A stretch of DNA of 64,000 bases from Terriglobia bacterium (lineage in GTDB: Bacteria > Acidobacteriota > Terriglobia > Acidiferrales > UBA7541): NCBI GenBank assembly GCA_020073485.1, contig JAIQFB010000021.1, forward strand, positions 30,778 to 94,777. The letters run 5' to 3'. Each line of letters opens with the position of its first letter. The first letter of the stretch is position 1. The notes under the pieces are model-generated. The model was not told the origin of the DNA and did not search any database. It saw only the letters and a list, made by a program, of their open reading frames with translations. The translations under genes were made by a program, and so were the position numbers. Positions 36,045 to 44,347 of the stretch are shown here, piece after piece.

Positions 36045-36073
36045 TTGCGAAAATCGCCATCCGCTTGTACTAT
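36045..36073 (+). promoter_or_regulatory. sigma70-like promoter
   Basis: TTGCGA (36045-36050), a 17-base spacer and TACTAT (36068-36073) lie 25 bases before the start of the small Cys-motif protein at 36098. Confidence 0.55.
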
Positions 36074-36097
36074 CCCTCAGAACAAAGGACAAATTCC

Positions 36098-36355
36098 ATG
36101 GCACTGGTAGCGATCAAGACTGCCTCAACGACGGGATATTGTGACTGCATCCACGGCTGCTATGAGTTTGCCAGCCTGCGCGATGAAGACACGGGCAAAG
36201 GGTATTGCCCGCAGTGCGCCAAGGAGCATCTGGAAATGAACGCGGGGATTGGCCTGCCGCAGCCCGCTCCTTCCAAGGTTTCCGCAAATTCCGGAGAGCC
36301 TTCGGCCACCCCGCACATCCCGCCTTCGGCCGATCCGCCGGGCCGCCTGCGGTAG
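36098..36355 (+). CDS. small zinc-binding-like protein, unknown
   Basis: The 85-residue protein has Cys residues in CDCIHGC and CPQC, spaced like a compact zinc site, at about 13-19 and 36-39. A Pro/Ser-rich tail follows. AAAGGAC lies eight bases before ATG 36098 and a promoter lies just upstream, so the longer frame from 36032 is not used. No membrane segment is seen. No family is recognised beyond the Cys pattern. Confidence 0.65.
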   Translation: MALVAIKTASTTGYCDCIHGCYEFASLRDEDTGKGYCPQCAKEHLEMNAGIGLPQPAPSKVSANSGEPSATPHIPPSADPPGRLR

Positions 36356-36464
36356 GCCCCCGCTTTCCTGCACCCAGGCGTATGTCCCTCACAGTTTGAA
36401 AACCGCGCGACGGGCGCGCCAATCCCTTTAGTGGCATAATGGATAAGTCTTCCTGGATTATCCA

Positions 36465-36872
36465 ATGCCCCTGGCCGCAACCTACGACATTTTCATGGAT
36501 GGTTCCTGCTCCTTTTGCCGTTGGACACGGGCGAAGGTGGAACCCTACGATTCCGGCGCGCGGCTGCGCTTCCTGGATTACAACGATCCGCACGTAGCGG
36601 CGCAATCGCCGTTTTCGCGCGATGACCTGGACCAGGAAATGCACGTTCGGACGCCGGACGGCAAGTGGCTGAAGGGATTCGAGGCCTGGGCGGCACTGCT
36701 TCGCGTGCTGCCGAAACTTGCCTGGCTTGGCTGGATCGCCGGAGTGCCGCCCGCGCGATGGCTCGGCCCGTCCATTTACGCCTTCATCGCACGCCACCGC
36801 TACAGCCTCCCGGGAGCGCCCTCGCGTTGCGACTCCGACACCTGCACGATTCCCAGCCACCAGCCGAAGTGA
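36465..36872 (+). CDS. DCC-family thiol-disulfide oxidoreductase-like protein (DUF393)
   Basis: The 135-residue protein opens with FMDGSCSFC (about 10-18), the DxxCxxC motif that names the DCC family, followed by a thioredoxin-like arrangement (ARLRFLDYND, DLDQEMHVRTPDG, GFEAWAALLRVLP). The C-terminus has a Cys pair (CDSDTC). Members are predicted redox proteins with unknown substrates. A CATAAT hexamer at 36435-36440 may be its -10 element. It lies 78 bases before the DegT gene. Confidence 0.82.
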   Translation: MPLAATYDIFMDGSCSFCRWTRAKVEPYDSGARLRFLDYNDPHVAAQSPFSRDDLDQEMHVRTPDGKWLKGFEAWAALLRVLPKLAWLGWIAGVPPARWLGPSIYAFIARHRYSLPGAPSRCDSDTCTIPSHQPK

Positions 36873-36950
36873 CCCAACCCGCGGTGCTGCGTGATACCAT
36901 ATTCGCGCCGTGAAGCCTCCGAAAAAAATACAAGGAAAATTCCATCTAAG

Positions 36951-38132
36951 ATGACTACGCCGGCGCAAACCTCCGCGGACCTGATTCCTATGCTCGATTT
37001 GCAGGCGCAATTTGCGGCCATCGCCGTTGAAATTCGCGCCGCCGTGGAAGGCGTACTGACGTCTCAACAGTTTGTTCTGGGCCCGCAAGGCGAGGCACTG
37101 GAGCAGGAAATCGCGCAAGCGTGCGGGACACGTTACGCCGTTGGCGTCGCCTCGGGGACCGAAGCGCTGGAACTCGGCCTGCACGCCTGCGGAGTGCGGG
37201 CGGGCGACGAAGTGATCGTTCCGGCCTTCACATTCATTGCCACAGGTAGCGCCGTGAGCGCTCTCGGCGCGCGCCCCGTGTTCGCGGATATCGAGCCGGG
37301 CACGTTTAACCTCGATCCCGAACAGATCGAGGCGCGCATCACGCCCCGCACGCGAGCCATCGTCGCCGTCCACTTGTTCGGTCTGGCGGCCGATATGGAC
37401 CCCATTCTTGCCATCGCCGCGAAGCACGGCATCCCCGTGATCGAGGATAACGCGCAATCGATCGGCGCGAGTTACCACGGGCGCAAAACCGGCTCGATGG
37501 GAAGCCTTGGATGCTTAAGCTTTTATCCCAGCAAGAATCTGGGCGCCTACGGCGACGCCGGGATGATCGTCACCGAAGACGAAAAACTCGCCACCCGCCT
37601 GCGCGCCCTGCGCAATCATGGCCAGACGGGCCGCTACCTGAGCACCGAGCGGGGCTGGAATAGCCGCCTCGACGAATTGCAGGCCGCCATCCTGCGCGTG
37701 AAACTCCGCCACCTGGCGGATTGGACCGCGGCGCGCCAGGCGCACGCCAGCCTCTATGACTCGCTGCTCCACGATCTGCCCGGGATCATCCTTCCTCACG
37801 CACCCGCGGGAAGCGAGCATGTCTATTACCTCTACACGTTGCGGATTCCGAGTCGGGCAGCAGGCCGCGGCGCGGGAAGCGCACAGAGCGGCGAACCGCG
37901 CAGCGACGCCGTCCAAGAGCGCCTGGCCGGGCGCGGCGTCGCCAGCACGGTCTATTACCCCGTTCCGCTGCATTTGCAGCCGCTCTACGCATCTTTAGGG
38001 GGCAAGCCTGGAGATCTGCGCGTCAGCGAGCGCGCCTCGCGCGAAGTGCTGTCGATTCCAATCTATCCGGAGATGACGCGGGCGCAGGTCGAGCGAGTCG
38101 CAGGATCGCTGCGGGAAGCATTGCGGGACTAG
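36951..38132 (+). CDS. DegT/DnrJ/EryC1/StrS-family aminotransferase
   Basis: The 393-residue PLP enzyme normally aminates keto-sugars for surface polysaccharides or secondary metabolites. It shows LDLQAQFAAI at the start, the substrate-loop GTEALELGLHA, PAFTFIATGSAV, IEDNAQSIGASY and the PLP Lys195 in FYPSKNLGAYGDAGM. An inserted polar stretch (RAAGRGAGSAQSGEPRS, near 300-317) between two conserved blocks is unusual and may be a surface loop. The start is ATG 36951; the frame extends to 36891 but that part looks like leader sequence. No sugar-nucleotide gene is adjacent, so the substrate is open. Confidence 0.9.
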   Translation: MTTPAQTSADLIPMLDLQAQFAAIAVEIRAAVEGVLTSQQFVLGPQGEALEQEIAQACGTRYAVGVASGTEALELGLHACGVRAGDEVIVPAFTFIATGSAVSALGARPVFADIEPGTFNLDPEQIEARITPRTRAIVAVHLFGLAADMDPILAIAAKHGIPVIEDNAQSIGASYHGRKTGSMGSLGCLSFYPSKNLGAYGDAGMIVTEDEKLATRLRALRNHGQTGRYLSTERGWNSRLDELQAAILRVKLRHLADWTAARQAHASLYDSLLHDLPGIILPHAPAGSEHVYYLYTLRIPSRAAGRGAGSAQSGEPRSDAVQERLAGRGVASTVYYPVPLHLQPLYASLGGKPGDLRVSERASREVLSIPIYPEMTRAQVERVAGSLREALRD

Positions 38133-38165
38133 CCGGTAAAAAAGATTTGGGAAATTGCGATCGGT

Positions 38166-38396
38166 TTAGGACTGCACAGTAGCGGCAGTAGCTCTGCGGT
38201 ACAGCATAAACATTACAACGAGAAACAACACCAGAGCGGGCGTCAACAGGGTCAAAATTCCGATATCCAGAGAACGCTCGCCGGAAGCGCCAAGGGCGGA
38301 AGCGGACGTGTAGCAAAGCGCGCAGCCCTGCGCGTAAGCTCCGCGAGCCATTCCCAGCATTGCGACTGCGGCAAGGATTGCAAATTTCAGGCGCAT
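38166..38396 (-). CDS. small exported membrane protein with CALCY motif
   Basis: The 76-residue protein has a signal peptide (FAILAAVAMLGMARGAYA). A mature N-terminus with GCALCYTSASALG (a CxxC pair) and one C-terminal membrane helix (ILTLLTPALVLFLVVMFML) follow. It lies directly after the cytochrome oxidase genes on the same strand, 50 bases after subunit IV, so it may belong to that operon. A role in oxidase assembly or redox handling is possible from the CxxC and context, but is not shown. Confidence 0.65.
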   Translation of the reverse strand: MRLKFAILAAVAMLGMARGAYAQGCALCYTSASALGASGERSLDIGILTLLTPALVLFLVVMFMLYRRATAATVQS

Positions 38397-38445
38397 CCAT
38401 TCACCCCTTCCAGCCCCGTCAAATCACCCGCACATCTTAGCACTA

Positions 38446-38775
38446 CTATCCTCCGTGCGGCCTCATCTGCAGCAGTCGGAAAGCCTCAGGGAAGAAGAAA
38501 ATCAGCATCATGCAGATGCAGAAAATGATCGCCGGGATCAGCCACAGGACCAGCGAAAATTTCTCGAATTTCAGGTGCATGAAATACGACATGATCATGG
38601 CGGCCTTGACCAGCGACAATCCCACGAGGATGCTCAGCATCAGCGTGGGTTGAAGCTCCTCGTATGCGAGGAAAACTTCCAGGCCGGTGATTGCCACCAG
38701 GCCGATCCAGATCGCCAGGTTCGTCCCGACGCTGGCTCCGTGGGGGGCTTCTGCGGCGTGCGCTTCTGTGCTCAT
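38446..38775 (-). CDS. ctaF: cytochrome c oxidase subunit IV (prokaryotic type)
   Basis: The 109-residue protein has three membrane helices and the pattern of the bacterial subunit IV family (LAIWIGLVAITGLEVFLAY, LVKAAMIMSYFMHLKFE). It stabilises the aa3-type oxidase and has no cofactor. The start is ATG 38775. The frame is open to 39408, but that part is the other frame of the subunit III gene. It is the last clear oxidase gene of the operon. Confidence 0.88.
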   Translation of the reverse strand: MSTEAHAAEAPHGASVGTNLAIWIGLVAITGLEVFLAYEELQPTLMLSILVGLSLVKAAMIMSYFMHLKFEKFSLVLWLIPAIIFCICMMLIFFFPEAFRLLQMRPHGG

Positions 38776-38816
38776 CGCGTGTCCTTTATCCAGAGTAATG
38801 TCGACAAGTACCGCAT

Positions 38817-39446
38817 CTAGTATTTCACCGACATCAAGTAAATCAGCGGGAACACAAACATCCAGACCAGGTCGACGAAGTGCCAGTACAGGCCGTTCAC
38901 CTCGACGTCCTCGGCCGAGAATTTGCCTCGCCCGTAGCCCGTAGCCACAATTCCCAGGTAGATCACGCCGATCAGCACGTGCGTCATGTGCATCCCGGTA
39001 ATTCCGAAAAAGACGGCGCCGAACTGCGGCGTGCCCCACGGGTTGTGCGTGATCGTGGCGCCTTCCTCGAATAGGTGAAACCATTCGCGCAAGTGCAGGC
39101 CCATGAAGGTGAGCCCGCCGGCCATCGTTGCGATCATCCACAGCACGGTGGACTTGCGATCGTTGCGCTGCGCCGCCATCACGGCCATCACCATCGTCAG
39201 CGAACTCGCCAGCAGCACCACCGTCATCGTGGTCGAGAAGATGATCGCCGGATTCATGGGAAATGGCTTCGGCCAGTCCGGATTGGTAAGCCGCGAATAA
39301 CTGTAGGTAATCAGCAAAGCGGAAAACGTAAGCGTATCGGAAACGATAAACAGCCACATGCCCAATTTCTTCGAGCCCATCGCAAACGGAGACGCTCCGC
39401 CCGACCATGCCGAATCAAGCGCCGCGTCGGTCTTTACATCGTGCAC
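38817..39446 (-). CDS. ctaE: cytochrome c oxidase subunit III, second copy
   Basis: The 209-residue protein has about five membrane helices of the COX3 fold: KLGMWLFIVSDTLTFSALL, GLHLREWFHL, FGITGMHMTHVLIGVIYLG, YWHFVDLVWMFVFPLIYL. Subunit III lies beside subunit I and supports proton uptake and turnover stability. It starts three bases after the stop of another subunit III-like gene. Because of that tandem arrangement, one copy may serve a variant enzyme or both may contribute to one complex. Confidence 0.9.
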   Translation of the reverse strand: MHDVKTDAALDSAWSGGASPFAMGSKKLGMWLFIVSDTLTFSALLITYSYSRLTNPDWPKPFPMNPAIIFSTTMTVVLLASSLTMVMAVMAAQRNDRKSTVLWMIATMAGGLTFMGLHLREWFHLFEEGATITHNPWGTPQFGAVFFGITGMHMTHVLIGVIYLGIVATGYGRGKFSAEDVEVNGLYWHFVDLVWMFVFPLIYLMSVKY

Positions 39447-39449
39447 GGT

Positions 39450-40106
39450 TCACCGTCCCAGAGTCAGAAGTACGAGCAGAAAAATCCACAGCCCATCCAT
39501 GAAATGCCAGTAAATCGAAGTCAGCTCCGCGGCCGTCGCCTGCGAAATGCGCGAGCGCTTCCAGTTCCGGAACGTGACGTAAAACAGGGAAAAAATGCCG
39601 CCCGCCAGGTGCGCGCCATGCGCGGCCGTCAGAAGATAGAAAAAGCTGCTGCTGGGATTGGTCGACAGCAGCATTCCGGCAGCGGCGAGCTGGCGCCAGG
39701 CGATGATTTGCCCGGCAAGAAAAAGCAGTCCGAGCCCGGTGGTCACCCACCACCAGGACCGGAACGCTTCCCGCTCGCCGCCCTCCAGCTTCTTGCGCGC
39801 CACCACGATGGTGACGCTACTTGTGAGCAGAACAACCGTATTAAACCAAAGCACGGGCGGCAGAGGCGTGCGTTGCCAATCCAGGCCCAACCCTCTACGC
39901 ACGATGTAGGAACTGGCCAGCGCCATGAAGAACATGACGATTGCCGCCAAGCCCAGTTGCAGCGCCGTAAAGTAGGCGCGCTTCGGAACAGGATGCAACG
40001 GGCCCGAAGAGCCGCTGTCGTCATCCCCGCCGGCGGGCGTGCCCGTACCGCCGCCGCGTCCGGCGTCTATGATCTCGAGATCTTCGGCTACTGTTCCCGC
40101 CATCAT
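39450..40106 (-). CDS. cytochrome c oxidase subunit III-like protein, first copy
   Basis: The 218-residue protein has a 40-residue polar, Gly-rich N-terminal tail followed by five helices: LQLGLAAIVMFFMALASSYI, LWFNTVVLLTSSVTIVVA, WWVTTGLGLLFLAGQIIAW, LTAAHGAHLAGGIFSLFYV, YWHFMDGLWIFLLVLLTLG. The family motif YWHFxDxxW is kept. It follows subunit I by 15 bases and precedes the second subunit III gene. Such tandem COX3 genes are known in several bacterial aa3 operons, where the first is sometimes called a subunit III/heme-copper oxidase subunit. Confidence 0.85.
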   Translation of the reverse strand: MMAGTVAEDLEIIDAGRGGGTGTPAGGDDDSGSSGPLHPVPKRAYFTALQLGLAAIVMFFMALASSYIVRRGLGLDWQRTPLPPVLWFNTVVLLTSSVTIVVARKKLEGGEREAFRSWWWVTTGLGLLFLAGQIIAWRQLAAAGMLLSTNPSSSFFYLLTAAHGAHLAGGIFSLFYVTFRNWKRSRISQATAAELTSIYWHFMDGLWIFLLVLLTLGR

Positions 40107-40121
40107 ATGCCTCTGAAAAAG

Positions 40122-41885
40122 CTAAGCTTTTTTCACCAGATTTGGCGCGAGATGCTGCGGAATGTAATCGTCGGCCGCGCCCGGCACGCTGAACTCATAC
40201 GGCCCGTGATACACGACCGGTTCCACGCCTGCGAAATTATCGAACGGAGGCGGCGACGGAATCGACCATTCCAAGGTCGTCGCGTGCCACGGATTCTCTT
40301 CCTTGCATTCCTTGCCGGCAAACAAGCTGTAGAAAAAGTTAAACAGGAAGATGAGCTGCGCCCCGATCGTGATAAACGCGGCGATGCTGATGAATACGTG
40401 AACGGGTTGCAGCTTCTGAAGGAAATCGACCGCGGTGGTATCGAAGTAGCGGCGCGGGTGCCCGGCGAGGCCCAGGAAGTGCATGGGCATGAAGATGGCG
40501 TACACGCCGATGAAGGTCAGCCAGAAATGCAATTTGCCGATCCCTTCATTCAGGAACCTGCCGAACATTTTCGGGAACCAGAAATATAATCCCGCGAACA
40601 TGCCGAAAATCGCCGCGACGCCCATGATCAGATGGAAGTGGGCGACGACGAAATATCCGTCATGCAGATACAGGTCCAGCGCAGGCTGCGCCAGGAACAG
40701 GCCGGAAAGACCGCCGCTGACGAACAGCGAAACGAACCCTAGCGCAAACAGCATGGCGCAGTTGAACGTGATCTTGCCGCCCCAGAGCGTCCCCAGCCAG
40801 TTGAACGTCTTGATCGCCGAAGGCACGCCGATGGTCATCGTCAGGATCGAAAACGCGAACGCGGAATACGGGCTCATTCCGCTAATAAACATGTGATGGC
40901 CCCACACGCAGAAGCCCAGGAAGCCGATGCCGCAAATCGCGCCCACCATCGCGCGGTAGCCAAACACAGGCTTGCGCGAAAACGTCGAGAGCAGGTGCGA
41001 CGCCACGCCCATGCCCGGCAGGATCGCGATATAAACTTCGGGATGCCCGAAAAACCAGAACAGGTGCTGCCACAGCAGCGGCGAACCGCCTTTGTGCCAG
41101 GTGATCACCTGATCGGTAATCACCAGGCCGCCGGGAATGAAGAAGCTTGTTCCAGCGATGCGATCAAGCAAAAGCAGAATGCAGGCCGCCAGCAAAACGC
41201 CGAACGCCAGCAGGCCGAGGATCGCGGTCACAAACCACGTCCAGCAGGTCAGCGGCAATCGTCCCAGCGTCATGCCTTTCACGCGCAGGTCAATCAGCGT
41301 GGTAATGAAGTTGAGAGCGCCCATCAGCGACGCGCCGCAGAAAATCGCCAGGCCAATGATCCAGAGCGTTTCCCCGGCTCCCTGCCCCGGACCCGCCATT
41401 TCGCCAAGCGCGCTTAGCGGCGGGTACGACGTCCAGCCGCCGATCGGCGCGCCACCCGCAACGAAAAACGCGGCGATCATCACCAGCAGCGAAACCATCG
41501 TCGTCCAGAACGACAGCATGTTCAGCACCGGAAATGCCATGTCCGCCGCGCCGATTTGAATCGGTAGGAAATAATTGCCGAACCCGGATTGCGGCGCGGT
41601 GGTCAGCACCATGAAGACCATGATCGTGCCGTGCATGGTCATCAGCGCCAGGTACTGCTCCGGCGTCATCAGCCCGCCCTTGAAAATGGACCAGTGCGCG
41701 TTCGGCCAGCCCAGGTGCAGGCGCATCAGCGCCGACAACGCCATGCCGACGAACACGGAAAACAAGGCCAGACAAAGGTACTGGATCCCGATCACCTTGT
41801 GATCGATGCTGAAAACATACTTGCGGATGAAACCGGTCGGCGCTTGATGATGTCCGTGCCCGCCGCCGTTTTCGTGAGTCACCAT
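40122..41885 (-). CDS. ctaD: cytochrome c oxidase subunit I
   Basis: The 587-residue core subunit has twelve helices. It holds heme a (His in MTMHGTIMVF and VVAHFHLIMG) and the heme a3-CuB centre (HPEVY with the His-Tyr cross-link, and HHMF). GHPEV is the motif of A1-type proton-pumping oxidases. The 70-residue C-terminal tail is soluble (ECKEENPWHATTLEWSIPSP, a conserved aa3 feature). It reduces oxygen to water in the cytoplasmic membrane using electrons from subunit II. The operon order is ctaC, ctaD, subunit III, ctaE, ctaF. Confidence 0.97.
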   Translation of the reverse strand: MVTHENGGGHGHHQAPTGFIRKYVFSIDHKVIGIQYLCLALFSVFVGMALSALMRLHLGWPNAHWSIFKGGLMTPEQYLALMTMHGTIMVFMVLTTAPQSGFGNYFLPIQIGAADMAFPVLNMLSFWTTMVSLLVMIAAFFVAGGAPIGGWTSYPPLSALGEMAGPGQGAGETLWIIGLAIFCGASLMGALNFITTLIDLRVKGMTLGRLPLTCWTWFVTAILGLLAFGVLLAACILLLLDRIAGTSFFIPGGLVITDQVITWHKGGSPLLWQHLFWFFGHPEVYIAILPGMGVASHLLSTFSRKPVFGYRAMVGAICGIGFLGFCVWGHHMFISGMSPYSAFAFSILTMTIGVPSAIKTFNWLGTLWGGKITFNCAMLFALGFVSLFVSGGLSGLFLAQPALDLYLHDGYFVVAHFHLIMGVAAIFGMFAGLYFWFPKMFGRFLNEGIGKLHFWLTFIGVYAIFMPMHFLGLAGHPRRYFDTTAVDFLQKLQPVHVFISIAAFITIGAQLIFLFNFFYSLFAGKECKEENPWHATTLEWSIPSPPPFDNFAGVEPVVYHGPYEFSVPGAADDYIPQHLAPNLVKKA

Positions 41886-41942
41886 CGGGGCCTCTCCTCA
41901 GGGTCGTTAGGTCTCGCCGGCAGTGCTGCCCGGCACGTCTCT

Positions 41943-42008
41943 AAATAAGCGGGCTCCAAGTAGAGCCCGCGCCCGAAATAAGCGGGCTCCAAGTAGAGCC
42001 CGCGCCCA
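41943..42008. repeat. tandem 33-base hairpin repeat between ctaC and ctaD
   Basis: Two adjacent units (41943-41975 and 41976-42008) differ only in their last base. Each contains GCGGGCTC, a six-base loop CAAGTA and GAGCCCGC, a perfect 8-bp stem. Neither is followed by a T-run on the minus strand. In the transcript they fold after ctaC, where they could block exonuclease or tune the ctaC to ctaD ratio. Confidence 0.8.
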
Positions 42009-42013
42009 CTGCT

Positions 42014-42844
42014 TTACTGGTTGGCCGCTTCCTGATCCTTCACCCACTTGTCGAAATCCTCTTGAGTCATCACCTGGAGCATGCTGTGCATGCGGTAGTG
42101 CCCCAGTCCGCAGAGTTCCGCGCAGGCGATTTCGTAATTCCCCGGCATGCTGGCATTGAAGTGCATGTGAATCTCCATGCCCGGCACCGCGTCCTGCTTC
42201 AATCGCAACTCCCGCACGTAGAAACTGTGCGTGACGTCCTGCGAACGGATGATCAACTCAATCTCCCGGTTGACCGGAACGGCGATCACCGGCGACACAA
42301 TGTCGTCCTTCGATGCGGGATCGGTGGAGTCCAGTCCCACCGGGTTGCCCGTCGAGGCGCTCACCAGCTCAGGCTTTTCCCGCCCGAATTTTCCGTCCGG
42401 TCCGGCGTAACGGAAATTCCATACGAATTGCTGCGCGGTAATCTCGATCGGAAGCGCGCCCTCAGCCGCGCCCTGGAAGTGCACTTGCGCCCATGCGTTC
42501 CGCGCGTACAGACCCAGGCCCACAAACAATACGACGGTCGCCAGCGTCCAGACGATCTCCATCGTGTTGTTGCCTTCGAAGTAGCTGACCTTCTGCCCGC
42601 GATCCCGGAATTTGAACACGGCATAGGCGAGCCCGAACTGCGCCAGCACGAAGACAACGCCGGTAATCACGAACGTGCGCACAAACTGCGCGTCAATCTC
42701 GTGGCCGAACGCGGTGATCGCGGGAGGAAACCACCACACTTTGGCCCAGAAGATATAGACCGTCACGACTGTCATGAGTACGAGGAAAACCGCAAGGGAA
42801 AGAGCAACCGTGGTAGAACCCTGTTCCGAACGTCTTCTCAGCAT
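42014..42844 (-). CDS. ctaC: cytochrome c oxidase subunit II
   Basis: The 276-residue protein has membrane helices at about 14-34 and 55-75, TMEIVWTLATVVLFVGLGLY near 94-113, and a periplasmic cupredoxin domain. That domain has the CuA ligands Cys241, Cys245, His249 and Met252 in CAELCGLGHYRM plus an upstream His in QDVTHSFYV. It accepts electrons from cytochrome c. No CxxCH motif is fused at the C-terminus, so this is not a caa3-type subunit. It is the first gene of the oxidase operon, with a promoter at 43003-43030. Confidence 0.95.
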   Translation of the reverse strand: MLRRRSEQGSTTVALSLAVFLVLMTVVTVYIFWAKVWWFPPAITAFGHEIDAQFVRTFVITGVVFVLAQFGLAYAVFKFRDRGQKVSYFEGNNTMEIVWTLATVVLFVGLGLYARNAWAQVHFQGAAEGALPIEITAQQFVWNFRYAGPDGKFGREKPELVSASTGNPVGLDSTDPASKDDIVSPVIAVPVNREIELIIRSQDVTHSFYVRELRLKQDAVPGMEIHMHFNASMPGNYEIACAELCGLGHYRMHSMLQVMTQEDFDKWVKDQEAANQ

Positions 42845-43002
42845 CGACTCCGCTCCAAGTATCCCGGCGGGCTGCCTTTGCCTGTGTCAGCACATGAAAG
42901 CACAACCCGCACCCGTATTTTGGGGGCCCGTTTGCTCCGGCTTGCGGTTCCTGCCAAGCCGTTCGTGCCAAACGTAACTGATCGGACTGCGTTGGACGGC
43001 AC

Positions 43003-43030
43003 ATCATATACAACAGCAGACGAATTTCAA
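43003..43030 (-). promoter_or_regulatory. sigma70-type promoter of the cytochrome oxidase operon
   Basis: On the minus strand TTGAAA (43030-43025) and TATGAT (43008-43003) are separated by 16 bases. The expected start near 42996 gives a leader of about 150 bases before ctaC. Confidence 0.6.
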
Positions 43031-43118
43031 CAATACTTTCTTTGCATTGCAGAAAAATATTTGATGAGGGAGGTAAAGGGCTGTTTTCTGGCAATCCGGA
43101 TTGCGGATAAAAAATAGG

Positions 43119-43180
43119 ACAGGCTTCAGCCTGTCGGTTTTTGGTTCACTCGGGACTAAAACCAAGCAGGCTGAAGCCTG
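43119..43180. repeat. paired AGGCTTCAGCCT palindromes
   Basis: ACAGGCTTCAGCCTGT at 43119-43134 and CAGGCTGAAGCCTG at 43167-43180 are each nearly perfect palindromes and are also inverted copies of each other with matching flanks. Related units occur at 59399-59472. They probably act as hairpins at the end of the OsmC transcript. Confidence 0.65.
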
Positions 43181-43192
43181 TTCCACTAAAAA

Positions 43193-43708
43193 CTAATCGT
43201 TGCCGTGAACGGCCGACGTTTTTCCAGGCTCGCTCTCGGCCTCTTCCTGAATATCGCTTTCCCATTCCACGGTGATTCCCCGGCGCACGCTTTCCGAAGC
43301 CGCGCAAAGTCCCTCATGATGTTCGAGGGCCCGCTCGACGCTGGCGCGCTTGTCCTTGGGAACTTTCAGGTGATAGCGAAGCTTGATCCCCGTCAGGATC
43401 ATCTTTCCATCCACGTCCTCGATGCGTCCTTCGGCTTCCACTTGGAGCTTATCGGGGTTCGCGCTCACCCCGCGCGCTTCCAGTGCACCGGCTACGGTGC
43501 CGGTCATGCACCCGCCCACGGCCGCGACGATGTAGTCCAAGGTCGATACCATGGGTTCATCGGGCGATAGCTTGAAATATTGCGCGATGCCGCCGTGAAC
43601 CCCCATGCGCACCGCGCCGGGAAAGCCTTCGATTTCCGCTCTCTTGATTTTGTTTTTTCCCGCCTCTTTGTAAACTTTCACTTTCGAGGTGTGCAGAAGT
43701 TTGCCCAT
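43193..43708 (-). CDS. OsmC-family protein
   Basis: The 171-residue protein has the OsmC fold with the two conserved thiols (VGGCMTG near 67 and HEGLCAAS near 134), the reactive pair in peroxide-reducing members. OsmC/Ohr proteins reduce organic or hydrogen peroxides, and others bind unknown ligands; the subgroup is not clear here. It has a longer acidic C-terminus (EEAESEPGK). It follows the sulfite reductase and the 200-residue unknown gene on the same strand with a 33-base gap, so it probably shares their transcript, which would link a thiol enzyme to cysteine supply. Confidence 0.87.
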   Translation of the reverse strand: MGKLLHTSKVKVYKEAGKNKIKRAEIEGFPGAVRMGVHGGIAQYFKLSPDEPMVSTLDYIVAAVGGCMTGTVAGALEARGVSANPDKLQVEAEGRIEDVDGKMILTGIKLRYHLKVPKDKRASVERALEHHEGLCAASESVRRGITVEWESDIQEEAESEPGKTSAVHGND

Positions 43709-43741
43709 GATCGCTCGCTTTCAAAGGAATTGGATCCCGAA

Positions 43742-44344
43742 CTAGCCCAGGGACTCCAACAAAGCCGCAACGGAAAATGGCTGCGCGGATTTTAGAAACA
43801 CCTTAAACAGCTTACGCGGGTCGCTCTCGTAGGTCACGGAATAATCGGTCCCGCGAAATAATTTGCGGGCGAACGCGCGGAATTCGGAATCGGCCGCTTC
43901 CCGGGTCGCATCGGAGTTCGGCGCGAGCAGGCGGTCGTTGATGAAAATTTCTATTTCCTGTCCGCCGAAGCGAAGTTTGCCGCCCAATCGCGGCTCCTCT
44001 TCCAGTCGCCGGCAAGCAGTCAGCGCCGCGCGCGCCGCCTGCTTCAACCGGTCCTCGTTGCTGCCGTCCAGCGGGGCCTTGCGGTTGTAGCGCACGCCCA
44101 GGCGATTGTCCGTGTTGTCCACGCTGTAGTCGCCCTCGTGCCCGATCAGGACCACTCCCGGGCCTGCTGGCACGTGCTGGTAGTCGGCGATGTCCAGCAG
44201 CAGTTCGCCGGGGGGTTGGTCTTGAATCCACTGGTGAAACACGGGGATCAACGGTTCCAGGTCCGCATCCGCGTGATTCTGCAGGATCAGTTTCACGTTC
44301 ACGTGCTGCAGTTCCGTTTGCTGTTGCATCACAGGATTTCCCAT
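43742..44344 (-). CDS. unknown protein in the sulfite reductase operon
   Basis: The 200-residue soluble protein has the ordered segments HVNVKLILQNHADADLEPLI, PPGELLLDIADYQHVPAGPG, VLIGHEGDYSVDNTDNRLGV and IEIFINDRLLAPNSDATREA. No Cys cluster, signal or membrane helix is seen. It begins four bases after the reductase stop and so is very likely co-translated. Operon position suggests a role in sulfur or siroheme enzyme function, but no domain is recognised. Confidence 0.7.
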   Translation of the reverse strand: MGNPVMQQQTELQHVNVKLILQNHADADLEPLIPVFHQWIQDQPPGELLLDIADYQHVPAGPGVVLIGHEGDYSVDNTDNRLGVRYNRKAPLDGSNEDRLKQAARAALTACRRLEEEPRLGGKLRFGGQEIEIFINDRLLAPNSDATREAADSEFRAFARKLFRGTDYSVTYESDPRKLFKVFLKSAQPFSVAALLESLG

Positions 44345-44347
44345 CGC

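Larger units (their letters stand above)
42845..43192. other. 348-base region with the oxidase promoter and palindromes
   Basis: No gene is supported. It holds the minus-strand promoter of ctaC (43003-43030) and a pair of inverted palindromic repeats (43119-43180) after the OsmC gene. Confidence 0.6.

Noticed and set aside
38776..39408. Upstream part of the 320-codon frame containing subunit IV
   Set aside because: It reads the subunit III gene in another frame; subunit IV starts at ATG 38775.
39075..40589. 504-codon plus-strand frame across the oxidase subunit III genes
   Set aside because: It is antisense to ctaE, the other subunit III gene and part of ctaD; composition is His/Arg/Gln-rich shadow.
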